The notes below the pieces were generated by a model that did no database searches, was not told the origin of the DNA, and was given only the letters and a program-made list of their open reading frames with translations. Made by a program: the position numbers and the translations under genes. Positions 31,590 through 43,500 of a stretch of DNA of 64,000 nucleotides are shown here, one piece after another (the first letter of the stretch is position 1; each line of letters starts with the position of its first letter). The DNA is from Gnetum montanum. Lineage: Eukaryota > Streptophyta > Gnetopsida > Gnetales > Gnetaceae. The stretch covers positions 322,812 through 386,811 of the forward strand of contig MNCI01003683.1 of the NCBI GenBank assembly GCA_015680685.1, given 5' to 3'.

Positions 31590-32055
31590 TAATGAGCAAT
31601 GAAAGGTACCCCTATACTAAACCATACGAATCATGAAGCGTTCACGTGCAATCTAGTTGAATTCTGCGGACTCTTTGTCTATCGGTACACTAGTCTTCTA
31701 GGAAGTGAGCCTTACCCTAGTAGTTGTTCGTTGTCTTTCCAATTACACTTTTAAAGCTCAAGGGTATGGTTTAAGTGTAATTAAGGCACATGATTTTTAT
31801 CATTTTATTCTTTATGGTTTTCGTATTAAAATAAACAAGATAAGGAATAAGGTAATTTAATGTCTACTTTAATCTAATTGGCTAACTATTATCTAACTAC
31901 TCCTAACATAAATATCCAGTCGCACTTGTCGTACACATATTGAACACATATAACGTTTTTGGGTTACCAAGTGTTAAGCATTGCTAGGATTACCAAATGT
32001 CATACACATGCTAGAAGTGGTCATACTTTCTCTTGCTAGGATTACTCATTCCTGC
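31590..32055 (-). repeat. Partial Athila-type LTR
   Basis: It starts TAATGAGCAATGAAAGG, a changed TGATGAGTGGCGAGG, and follows the other LTRs (GGTACCCC, CAATCTAGTTGAATTC, ACCAAGTGTTAAGCATTG) until about 32055, where it switches into ORF3. Confidence 0.7.
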
Positions 32056-33132
32056 TTGTTGTTCTTGCTCACTCAAGAGTCATTCTCGGTATTTGCGTAA
32101 CCATTAGGCTATTGTAGCGAGTCTAGCATAGTTGTGTGAGTGGTAGGTGGAGGTGGTGGCTACTACTCCTCTTCTTGAATGGTTTTTGCAAGCATCTTAT
32201 CTTTCATCATCTTTCCCTAATTAGTGGTCAAAGCATGCTTAACAACATCGTTTGTATAATAGACTATTCCTTCACTCTAGAAGAGTTTTTTGATGAGGTA
32301 TGGGAAGGGGAGTGCCTTCCTTCCATGTTCATTTTCTTTAAATTGCTTCTCCATTTCTAGATAGATTAGTTGTCAAAGGTTGATAGGGAATCTCCCACTC
32401 AGAGTGGTGCAAGCATAGGTAGAAAAGGTAGTGATTTTGCTGGGCCTCCTCGTGGGATTTAGGTGAAAGGTTGCAATATTAAAGTGGATCCTTTTTGCTA
32501 GTGTGAGCATGCCAAACTCCTTGAGGTTAATACCATGGCACCATCACATGCATTCTTTCTTGATGTTGGGGTCTTCCTGCATTGGAATCTCAGTGAGATT
32601 TACCCTTGTTTCTAGCAACCCAAGAATTTTAGCAATAAATTACACCTAGTAGGACATTAAGATATCCTTGATTTTTATTGTAGAACTAGCTTACCTATTA
32701 TTCCAAAATAAAAATGTCTCTCCCATGTACCGCTCTCAGGTGGAAGTTGATAATTAGCCACATGGGAGAGGCCTTCAGATGGTCCTGCACTTCTTTTGGT
32801 GCTTGCTATAGGAAAAGGCCAAAGTTTAACTATTGGAACACTATTTTTTGCACCTCCCTCAATCTGATTTGATTTGAGCATGCTTCTGTCAAGATCACCT
32901 TAAGATTTTCTTATTGAGTTGGTGGCTCATCCCAATGGGAATGTTCTATTGCTTCTGCTAGTTCCAGAATCTAGTGCATAGATTCCACCTCAACCTCTTG
33001 TCTAAGAGGATTTGTGGTGTGGGTTGTAAGTGGTTCTTATTAGGCCTATTCTTCACCCCTTCCCATTCTAGGTTGTTTCTTCCTTAGTTGAGATGATCCT
33101 CCTTCCTACGTGTGCCTCCTTTTTGGTGTCAT
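32056..33132 (-). pseudogene. Env-position ORF3, N-terminal part, decayed
   Basis: Minus strand, probable start at 33132 with a basic N-terminus (MTPKRRH, RKKQPRMGRG). The later part matches 1-560: PNIKKE, STYACTTLSGRFPINL, LIYLEMEKQFKENE, GRKALPF and YYTNDVVKHAL align with the other copy. It therefore supplies the start that lies outside the window for the left-hand copy; the two together outline a protein of more than 1000 residues with a basic N-terminus, a globular middle and a long coiled coil. There are many stops and at least one frameshift. No hydrophobic membrane segment is apparent. The family is not recognised. Confidence 0.55.
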
Positions 33133-35179
33133 CTATAGTCACAACACATTCATTGGTTAGTAGATATAACATGTAACTTTGAATATTTCAAGTATCTTAT
33201 CTCATTGATTAGTTATACTTGGCTAAGGTTGGACCATGGAAAAGTGATCTTTTATTATTATTTTATTAATTAATTTCATTATAAGTGTCACCAAAGCTCA
33301 TTGAAAGGGTTTAACTCTATAATTTGGTGTTTAAATGTTGATTTGAGTTAAACCTTTATGGGAGTTAACAAAAATGGCAAAAAAGTTTCTATCAAAAATG
33401 GCATATTTGTGGCACCCACAACTAAGAGCTTATGTCCAGTAACTATAGGGTTAAAGAATGAAGTGATTTGGATAAATGGTTAGGAAGTTATGGGCTCTGG
33501 AAGGTTTTGGACTTTGAAAATTTGAAAAACTCCCTTTTCATTTATGAGAAAATGTAAAACTTTCAAAGTGGGGTTACATATATATATACTATTTTTCCAC
33601 TACATCGATGGAGCTGCGTATATAGGGCCTTGTATATGTGTCAACTTCATTGATGGGCCATTGTATACAGATCCCATAGGGAAAAATTTCAAATTTGAAT
33701 ATCCTAAGAAATACAAGGAATTTTCCAATGAAATTGGGATCCATGGAGTCCTAGAAAGCTAAGAATATGATGAAATCATTAAAGAGGGTCTTTGAAAGTT
33801 CAAAAATTTAAAACTTTGATAGAGAATGTGTTTATTGAATAAAATAGGTAAAGGAGCACATGGTTTTATGTAGAAGATGGATGTACAAAAAAATTTGATT
33901 GCAAGAATGCCTAAGGATAAGGTATTTAATGAGCCCAACCAAGAGAAATGTAAGTGGGTCCTCCCCATAGTAGGCACATACCTTGTTTGACATTGCATAA
34001 CCTAAACCTAAGGATTCCATGGGTTCCATAGGTGATTAATGGTTGATGGAGGTTAAGGAGCAAAACCTAGAAGATTCTACCAAAGAATTTAAGTACATCA
34101 GACCGAGATACCAAATCAAGAACATGGACATTGGTAGTGAGGTGAGTTATGGATAGCATAGATGTATCATGGAAAAGGTGGAATGGAATTCAAAATTGAG
34201 GTCATAAGAATTTTCTTGTGGAGTTGTGTTTAAAATAACTTGAGAAGATCCATCCTTAGTCTAGACCAAAACCAATCACTCTTAGCGACTTTGCATCATC
34301 ACTCTAAGACCAATCCATCCCCTTAAGACACAAGAATGCTCCCAAAGAACAACCACCATTCCATAAAGAGAAGAAAAGAGAAGTAGGAAGTGAGAGAGGG
34401 CCTTAGTTAGAGGGGACCTTCAAGCATGGGTAACATGTCTTTCTAGTCCCATAACTAGTGCTTGTAGCCTAGTGATTTTTCTATGGAGTGTGCTTTGAAT
34501 TTCCATCATTTTTTTGTTTGTTTTTTTTTTCTAGATGAGAATCATAAGATGCAAAGATTTTATTTAACTTATTTTTATTAGTTGATATGGAATAGAAATA
34601 AGTCCATGAAAACACTCATGCACCTAAGCAAGTAGAAGAGTACAAAGAGTATTGAGTCCCCTTGAAGTCACACCCTGTGCAAACCTTTGAGTTCTTCTCA
34701 ATTCCGAAAACTACCTAGGTCATATATTTATTAAAATTTTATTTAATAAAAGAAACCTCAAATGTCCAAAATAAGGAAAACCATAGAGTTTGTGGATGGG
34801 TGGGTGTTGTGGACTCATTGCCTATTCCATGAAAAAGAAGCCATGACTTAGCCATTGGTACAAAAATTTAGAAATAGAAACTAGACATTAGTAAACAAAA
34901 CATAAAGCACAAACCACCATTCATAACAACTACTACACCACTGTGTCTTATTGGTACAAAGCATGTTTATTAGTAAAAAATTAGAAAATTACAGACTAAA
35001 AATAAAGTAAAATATATTAAAAAGTGTAAAATATTCAAGAAAATTTTAAATGTACTAATGTTGGTGTAATTAAAAATCATGTAAAAATAGGAAAAGTTTG
35101 AAAATCAAAAAGATGTGAAAGAAATAACTTGAAAAGATAAAAATGTGCAAATTAAAAAATAAAAAAACTAAGAAGCAAT
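33133..35179 (-). other. Non-coding spacer between integrase and ORF3
   Basis: It includes the block conserved in other copies (33930-34480) starting GTGGGTCCTCCCC and ending near AGTGCTTGTAGCC. The A-rich units beside the integrase end lie at about 34980-35160. No gene is supported. Confidence 0.65.
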
Positions 35180-36700
35180 GTGTATGATTAGCATAGATGG
35201 CCATCTTCCACATGGCTAAGTTGAAAGGAAGAGATCCAAAAAATTGAGCATGGTTTTCCATTTGTTGAGGTATTCATTGCACTGGCTTGCTTTGACTAAA
35301 GGAAAGGTTTTACTTGTTGGATGTTGACCAAATATTTTTTGTTTAGGCTCTCAAGTTTGGAGATTAACATGGACCAAAAAGAAAAGGTTTCATCAATTAT
35401 ATAACGTCCCTCCCACAACATTTGGAACTTTGTTTTCTAGGGTACGTGTGTGGGGTTCCAATAGAGAATCTTATCTCTAGGTTGAAAGTTTACTTTTTAT
35501 ATTCTAAGTTTATGATGCTTCTTATTGTATACCTTGTGAACTTCATTCAAAGATAGGGCCACCAATTAGTTTTCATCTATCACATTTAGATTGATCAATA
35601 TTTCTCTTTGTAGGCTCAAGTTAAGGTCTAAGTCATAGGCTATTGAGAGTGTATGAATTTTGGATTGGACTGGAAGTATTGGAAGTTTTCCATACACCAA
35701 CTCATAGGGAGAGTAGCCTATAGGGAGTTTCTACGTTGAGTAGGAGGCCTAGAGGGCATTGTTGAGTTTTGTGTTCCAGTTTCTCATATATTTTCTTATT
35801 GTCCCTTTTAGGATATTTGTGATCTCCCTATTAGTGACTTTTGCTTGATCGTTGGCTTGGGGGTGATAGGGTGTTGTTAATTTATGTTCCACCCCCAAGT
35901 GTTGCATGAATTTTTGAAAGCTGGCACATGTAAAATGCGTTCCATTATTAAAACTTAGTGCACATGACACACCAAACCTTTTTACAATACATTGTTATAC
36001 AAATCAAGCAGTAGTGGATGATGTACAATTGGTGATAGTTATTTCTTCTATCCATTTGCTGTAGTAGTTGACTACTACGATGATGTATGCCTTTTCATTG
36101 GACATGAGTGTGATGAAACCCATGAAGTCAAAGGTATCCAATGGTTGAATCCACTATTGAGGATCCTCCATTCAAGCGATCATCTCGCCATCTCATTGAT
36201 GGTGTTCATAGGAATAGACAAATAGGTGGGCATCCCTAAATATTGTAGGCCAATGGTATCCTACCATCAGTATTTTTATGGCCATGTATCTCCCTACATA
36301 ATGGTCTTCACAAGGGCCTTTGTGAGCATCCTAGAGAATGCGTAATTGGTCCACATTAGGGACACACACATGGACTAGTCCATCAGAACATACCTTGTAA
36401 AGGTATCCATTAATTTCCATGAAGTACTTAGCTCAATGAAGAAACTGTTGATTCTTCCTCAAGTCCAAATCTTATGGCATATATTGAGTAAGAAGGTAAG
36501 TGAGGATGCCATCATACCATTTTGATTTAGTGGGAACTTGATCATTTATTGCTCCTATAAAGAGGAGTTCATCTAGAAATTGATCAAAGAGTGTGCTCTC
36601 CTCCTCTTTGTTATTCCATCTTAACTAAGAGAGTTGGTTAGTGATCAAATTCTTAGTCTCTTTCCATCTATGATTATGAGATTGAATTCTTGCAACATCA
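35180..36700 (-). pseudogene. Ty3/gypsy integrase, decayed
   Basis: Minus strand. The longest open part, 35749-35970, carries the core after the first catalytic Asp: FNNGTHFTC, where gypsy integrases have S-D-N-G, so the second catalytic Asp is Asn here. LGVEHKLTTPYHPQAN follows. Upstream, the zinc-binding and RNase H linker regions (36100-36700) are visible only as broken pieces. Downstream at about 35190-35500 is the C-terminal stretch. Inactive. Confidence 0.8.
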
Positions 36701-38880
36701 TGAGCCACTATATGATATGGGGGCTCACTGTTGGCTTGTTCATTAAGAAGTAGATGGTAATGTGATCTATGTGCACATACACCTTATAGCCAAGAACATA
36801 GTGCCTAAACTTTTCGAGAGCATACACCATTGCCATTAGTTCTTTCTCACTTGTGGTGTACTTCAACTGTGTGCCCATAATGCTTCAACTTACGCAATGG
36901 ATGTAATATGAATTTTTTTATCATCCAATTATGTAAGCATGGCTCCCAAGGCATAATTAGATGCATCTATTATTATATATAATTGTTTAGACTAGTCTAG
37001 TGCCCATAGAATTGGAGTTTCTATAAGTTTTTCCTTTAGCTATTGCAATTCATGTTCAGATTCCTTGGTCTAGATGAATGGAGAATCCATCTTTATAAGC
37101 TTGACCAGTAGCTTTGAAATCTTAGAGAAATTTATAATAAACCACTGGTAGTAGCTAGTGTGTTCAAGGAATGATTGAATGTCTTTGACTATCTTTAGTT
37201 GGCATGTGATTCCTTGGATGACCCTTATCTTTTTAGGGTCTACCTCAATCCCTACTTGAGTAATTTTCTAACCTAGTACTATGCCTTCTTGGACCATTAA
37301 ATGGCTTTTATACCAATTAAACCTAAGGTTTGTTTCAACAAATCTTTTCAGTACTTTCTCAATGTAATCTAGGACTTGCTCAAATATAGTCCTATAGGTA
37401 GAGAAGTCATCCATATAGACTTTTAATTTTCTACTAATTTTCTATTGAAAATAGTAGAGACTAGGCATTGAAATGTTGCAGGGGCATTGCACAGATTGAA
37501 TGACATCTTGCAATGTTGTAGGGAGTTGTGAATGTTGTTTTGGCTTGATCTTTGGGTGCAATATGGATTTGGTGATATCCACTATGACTATCCAAGAATC
37601 TATAATGGCAATGCATAGATATGGTGTCAAATACTTTGTCCACAAATGGCAATGGAAAATGATCCTTAAATGTTGCCATATTCAATAGCCTGAGGTCAAT
37701 GCAAACTTACCACTTACCACCTTTCTTTGGCATAATTACAAGTAGAATAACCCATTCATTATCTATGATGGAATAGATGAACCCTACCTTGAGTAGTTGT
37801 TCTATTTTCTCGTTGACAATCTGCTTCAACCTGGGATTTAGCCACCTTTGCGGCTACCTTCTTGGCTTCATAGCCAAGTCCATGTAGATACGATGCTGGC
37901 ATATTTGTGGATCAATTCTAATCAATTTAGGATATGACCAAGCAAAGGCTATTGGCTAAGATTAAGATTTGCATTGATTATAACCAGATTACCATTGTTT
38001 GAAAATGCATATTCCATGTCAACTAGTAGAGTTTTTACCTCTAGGATCTCTAGCTTGAAATTCTTAGGGATTTCCAGCTCTCTCCAATAGGTATGATCAT
38101 CTTCATCATCAGAGAGTTGGTGATGAACTTGCTCAAGTTCATCCATGCCCTTGACATAGGCATATGTCAGGCTCTTAGTAGGTTCCATGCATAGTGTGCT
38201 GCTATCAGAGTCAACTATCAACCATTGGGTGAGCTCTTGTTTTGTGGCTACTGCATACAAGAACCTTTGGATATCTATTTCATGTGCACACTGATTACAT
38301 TCTTTAATAAATGTACTTTTAATGGACTAGATTTTCTGCATGCAATTGCATCCATTATCACTATACTTGATGCATGGAACTCTCTTCTTCTCTAGTTGTC
38401 CAAATTTTTTCTCCTTAGATATTTCCAAGAAGAGGTCCTTGATGCCCATTTGTGCATCAATAGTGCTTAACCATGCACATCCCATAATGATCGGGAACTT
38501 TCCCTTGCAATTTTTTACCTTGATCACCAGAAAATCATTAGGATATGACCATCCACAAACTATAGTCATAATGTCCTCCATGAATCCAAAAGGGATAGTG
38601 ATTGACTAGTCTAGAAATTCCAAATGTATATTTCTCTTTTTGAGAGGTGGTAGGTTCTAGGCCTTGTACATGTCATGACAGATGAGATTGAGACTAGAAC
38701 TAGAATCAAGAAGAAACTTGCATGACTCATGTCTAGTAATCTGTAAGTAAATAAGAGAACTTCCTAGGTTAGATCTCTTCATGAAAAGGTTACTAGCCTT
38801 GATCCAATTGGAAACAACATGAGTTACCATCATAGTGTAGATTTGAGGAGGTGTTTGATTTTGAAGGGTCCTCAAATGTG
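36701..38880 (-). pseudogene. Athila-type protease, RT and RNase H, decayed
   Basis: Minus strand. The protease lies at 38880-38327: the active-site block reads LLDSSSSLNLI (Athila elements normally have L-D-L-G-A-S), and IMGCAWLST follows. A charged linker (38260-37949) leads to RT at about 37900-37140, with TFKDHFPLPFVDKV near 37660 and the catalytic loop YMDDFSTY (about 37400-37425), which keeps both Asp residues. RNase H lies at about 37130-36700. Frameshifts near 37500 and multiple stops disable it. Confidence 0.8.
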
Positions 38881-40715
38881 TTTGATATAGAGGATGAGGA
38901 TGCTAGAGACATAGGAAAACCAACCACATTAGGTTGTGAGGGTTTGGGAGGATTGTTGGGTTAGAAAAATGGTCATTTCCTATATCTATTATTTGAACCA
39001 CTCAGCTGGAAGGCTAGTTGTAAATTTATAGCCCTTGTAGTATTTCATTATTGCAGTTGTGGGGGAATTTTCCCATGCATAGACGAAGTAGGAGGTAACT
39101 GGGTTAAGGGTAAAGGGATGTGTGCATATAGATGAAAAGGATGGTATGGATATGGGGACTCCCCTCAAGTAGATTATGAATAAGTTTGATGGTACTTGGG
39201 AGGATAATAGTGATGTTAGAATGAAGCATGGCTAGTAGGGCTTCATGGAGGAACAACTTGCTAGACATAGCACCTATATGGATTTGGTTGCTTGTAAGGG
39301 TACTATTGTCTTGGCATTGGCATTCCCCACAACTATGGTTGGTGCCACTACTAGTATTTCTCATACGGTTATGGTGAAGCTCCACTTGGATAGTAAGCTT
39401 TTTGGTGTTGGTGGAACTACCTTAGATTTCCTTGAGGATAAGGTAATTTTTTGGGTGCTTACCTCTATGCTAATTGAGGATTTAGTGCATACATCCTAAA
39501 CTCTTATAAATGTGACACCATAGGGAAACATCCCTGAGGATGATGATATTGACAAATGTCACATCCAACATCATCATCAAAGTCTATCTTCATAACATTT
39601 TCTACTACATTAGCTTTGTTGTTAACTCTTTGGTAGGCATGTTCAGCTTCTTTTCACCTCCTGTAGTTATGATCACTATTTTGCTCTTTGGATTCTTTAG
39701 AAATATTCATAGTAGTTTAGAGTTTTTCATCCAAAGAGTCTCAAAATTTATCAACCTTTGCCAAAATATTAAGAATATATTTTTAGATGGGTAAGGTTTT
39801 TATATTCACCACCTCGTCAAGTGGTGCTCCTATTCATCACATAATCAAACCTCCCTTTTCCTGATGGAAGGGTATTTATTATATTCTTTTGCAACTTTCT
39901 TTTTTTGGAACTCACCTTCTTATTTTTCTACCTACTCTATTAGCCTTTATATTTGATGAGCTCTTAGTTCAAATACTCTCCTTGGGGAATAAACCCTAAG
40001 AGTTCTTCTGGTTTTTGCTCTGAGCCCATCTATGATGTGGTGGAGTTATTCCCTTTGAGAATAACCATGTCTAGGACATCAGTGTAAGAGAGAATAATAT
40101 CTATCCATGATAGCATCCAAGGATTCATGTGTTCCCTATTTCCAATGTTAGATTTACCTTTTTAGATTAGACACTCTAGAGTATGTTTGGTATTTATCAT
40201 TAAATAGTTCTAGCATGGTACTCCATCTATGAATGGATTCTGGTTACAAGGACTAATACCAGTTTTTTGCATCCTTGATGAGTGTCCTGGGGAATAGCTT
40301 TAATTTCTACTAGTCATTGTCTATGTTTCGTAAGGTGCATACATTGTGAAAGGTTTGTATATGGTTTTGCAAATTAGAGTTATATCCCCTCTCAAATCTT
40401 GGGATATTGTTCATGTGTAAGTGCTTGATCTGACTATTTCTCACATGTTTGGTTGGGATTTTGACTACCTTTGCAATGTTAGGCATGCTTCAAGTTGCCA
40501 AAAAAGTCTCACCATCATCATTATTTCATTATTGTTGATGGCATCCTCTATCACCCCTTCAATTATTGTGGCCTTGGTGATCATCATTATTGTCTCATTA
40601 CTCACCTTCATCATGATTGTTCATTTTCTAGCATTTTTTAGAACTAGAAGAGGAAGAAGAAGAAGAAGAAGATAAAGAGGGTGAAGAGGGAGGAGGACTA
40701 CCACAAACATGTTAT
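38881..40715 (-). pseudogene. Athila-type Gag, decayed and 5' truncated
   Basis: It aligns piecewise with the Gag at 44945-47190. It holds the Pro/Tyr/Gln-rich part (38900-39400), the Lys/Glu-rich part (39500-40000), the capsid-like part (40050-40500) and a Ser run (GAAGAA repeats at 40650-40672 on the + strand). The Gag N-terminus is cut off at 40715. Stops and frameshifts are dense. Confidence 0.65.
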
Positions 40716-40720
40716 CTATG

Positions 40721-41100
40721 CATCTGTTCCCACCTACCGTACACACCCTAAACTATGCAACTGTGGCTACCAAACGCTAATCATTACTGGGATCACCACA
40801 CGTAACACACATGCTTGAAGTGGTCATACTGAGGCACTTAACTAGCCTAAACATGATGAGCAGCCGATTCCTTGACTATTCGTACACACTCGTAGATGCT
40901 CGTAATCAAGTTGTACTCATCCCATATTCTAGGAGTCGAGGGTGAGAGAGACTAATTGTGATGAGTAGCCAATTCCTTGGTTAGCTGTACACATTCATCA
41001 ATGCTCGTAACCAAGTCGTACTCATGCCACACTAATGTAGGTAATAAATAACATATAAGAAATAACAAATAATAAATCCTATTTCATGCCACACTAATCG
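40721..41100 (-). repeat. Partial 3' LTR, Athila-type
   Basis: It matches 47620-47985 of the partner LTR. The left 290 bases and the promoter end are both missing; CATGCCACACTAAT occurs at 41024-41037 and again at the broken promoter end, just before the polypurine tract. Confidence 0.7.
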
Positions 41101-42659
41101 TACCCCCATGACTGAATGAAAACTTGTCCTCGAGTTCCTTACACTAATATCGGGAAGGTATGGAATTATTGAGGGAAATGGAACTAATAGGATGACATGT
41201 GAATGGATCATTATTACAAGAATTGACAAAATCGGTGTTCATGACAACAAGGGTGAACACCTTATTACAATGACATTAGGCCTTTGTTGGCAACTTGAGA
41301 GAAAGAGAGATAGAAATAAGTGTTACTGCTGCCAATGCCAAGATTGCGTTTTTCGTTGTCCTTCGGTAAGCGCTCTATCCATCTTGCTCCTTGCATAGCT
41401 GCTTCCAGTACTGCTCCATTCCAAGTGTTTGTTCTAGCTCCAGATCCAATCGGTTGTTTGTATGATCGCCATCTGCACACACAACACAATCTTGTATTAG
41501 CAAGTGTAAATGAATCATTATGTGATTAATACCTTGCTTCGGTGTAGATTCATTGGTTGGGTTGTGGTATGGCTAATACGGATCTGGGAATATATTACTG
41601 ATGACTACCGAAGGTGTAGGGGTTAGGAAGAAAATCAAAAAACTTTAGGGCTAGGAGAAAATCAAAAAAATCAGGCCCCGTACCCCCATGACTAATCCCG
41701 AACCTCTGATAACGTTAGAATGGAGAAAGAAAAGGAGTAAGAAAGAGAGAAAAAAAGAGAAAACTATGGCATCGATGAAATGGATGTCCAGATGGAAATG
41801 AAAAAAATGAAATTAATTGCAAAAATGTTAGGGAAAATAAGTTAACTGATGCACCAAATAGGAATGACAGTGGGTCCTCCCCAAAGCAGCCTCATGCCTT
41901 TAATGCCCTAGAAATCCCACATTCAAAGAGTCCGTAGGCTCTGGGAATGTCATTTAGGACAAGAGTTAAAGTCTTAACCACAAGAATTTACCAAAAAGAA
42001 AACAATGCATCAACCAAAATATATACACTAATGATACAACTAGCAATGAGGTGAATAATGGAGAGAAGGATGGAGAGAAGAGAATGGAATGGAATCCCAA
42101 GGACAAGGTGGTGTACAGCCCCTTGTGTGGTTTATGATTAATGTGACTTGGCAAGTCTCATTCCAACTCTGGCCTCAAACCAACCAATTTCAGTGACTTC
42201 GCATTAATACAGTTGGCTAAACCATCCTCTTGAATAACAAGAATGCATCTCCAAAGAGCCACCACCATTCCCACGAAACAAAGGAGAGAATGGGAAGCGA
42301 GAAGGGCCTCAGTTAGAGGGAACACTTTTGGTTCCATAACTAGTGCTTGTAGCCCAAATTTTATTTCGTCTAAGGGGTGTGCTTTGAATTCTTACTTTGT
42401 TGTTTTTTGTTGTTTTTTTTTGGTTTTGTGTTTTTCTGCGTGAGAACCACACCATGCAAAGACTTTTTATTTTTATTGTCTCAGCTTCCAATAATTGGAT
42501 AACATTAGAACAGTAAGAAAACTCAAGAAGAAAACATCCAAGCACCCAAGAGAATGACCAACATAAAAGCATCAAGTTCCCTTGAAGTCACACCCTTTGC
42601 AATCTATGAGTCCTTCCTTAGTTTGAGAAAGACCCAGTCACAGATTCGTTAAAGTNAAA
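41101..42659 (-). other. 3' non-coding spacer; no gene
   Basis: It holds the polypurine tract, the conserved block (41870-42350) and, at the integrase edge, A-rich units. A single N stands at 42656. It aligns with 16078-17640 along its length. Confidence 0.65.
42656..42656. other. Single undetermined base (N)
   Basis: The only N outside the 68-base gap. It lies at the place homologous to that gap, before the A-rich units. Confidence 0.99.
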
Positions 42660-43500
42660 AACAAAAATGTGTAAGACAAAAATGTTGCAAAACAAAAATG
42701 TGTAAAATAAAAACTTAAAAGAACTGAGGGCCCCATATGATCAGCATAGGTGGCCATCTCCCCCATGACTAAGTTGTAAGGGAGAGATCCGAAATAATGA
42801 GCGAGGTTGACCACTGGTGGAGTAACTTGTATTGGATGTTGCAGATTCATGGAAAGGTTTTGTTTGTTGCACATTAACCAATAACCTTTTGTCTAGGCTA
42901 TTAGGCTTATAGATTGTCATGGCCCCAGAGGGGAAGGTAGTATGAATAATATAAGGCCCTTTCCACAAGGTTTGAAACTTTGTACGTTGGGTTACATGTG
43001 TGGGGTTCTAGTAAAGGACCTTATCTCCTGGTTGGTACCAAAACCTTCAAATTCGTAAGTCATGACATTGTTTACTATGTGCCTACGATGCCCTCTTGAA
43101 CCATCAAATGGCTCTTCTGCCAATTGAGCTTGAGGTTGGTTTCAATGCATCGTTTCAATACTTGCTCTAACTGGTTGAGGGCTTGATCAAAACTCATCCC
43201 ATAAGTGGAGAAGTTATCCATGAAGACTTCTACTCTGTTACCTATTTGCTGTTGAAAGATGCTTAGAACTAATTGTTGAAACGTGGCAGGTGCATTACAT
43301 AAGCCAAAAGGCATTTATTTGTATGCAAATGTTCCCTAAGGACTGGTGAACATTGTTTTGGCTTAGTCTTTTTGGTGCAATTCGTATTTGGTTGTACCCA
43401 CTATATCCATCCAGAAAACTGTAATAGCGATGCCCTGCTATAGTGTCTAAGACTTGGTTAAAAAATGGTAGTGGAAAGTGATCTTTGAATGTCGCCATAT
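42660..43500 (-). pseudogene. RT core joined to integrase tail, decayed
   Basis: Minus strand. ATFKDHFPLPFFNQVLD (from 43498), FLDGYSGYNQIRIAP, MPFGLCNAPATFQQ (from 43314) and the catalytic loop VFMDNFSTYG are clear; the second Asp of the loop is Asn. At about 43070 the frame stops and joins integrase C-terminal sequence (WKGPYIIHTTFPSGAM, from 42968). RNase H and the integrase core are therefore deleted. An alternative order by assembly error is possible, since an N lies nearby. Confidence 0.75.

Larger units (their letters stand above)
31590..40715 (-). mobile_element. Athila-type element with pol and start of env-position ORF
   Basis: The minus-strand order is gag (40715-38880), protease, RT, RNase H, integrase (to about 35180), 1.9 kb non-coding, ORF3 N-terminal part (33132-32056), and a partial LTR (32055-31590). 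This is the standard Athila layout and the most complete coding order in the window. The 5' LTR and Gag start are missing: at 40715-40721 the sequence changes into the LTR of the next element. The 3' side has lost the end of ORF3, the polypurine tract and part of the LTR in one deletion near 32056. Confidence 0.75.

Noticed and set aside
40650-40675. GAAGAA run as a regulatory exon-splicing enhancer
   Set aside because: It is a microsatellite expansion in the Ser-rich part of a decayed Gag; no exon is present.
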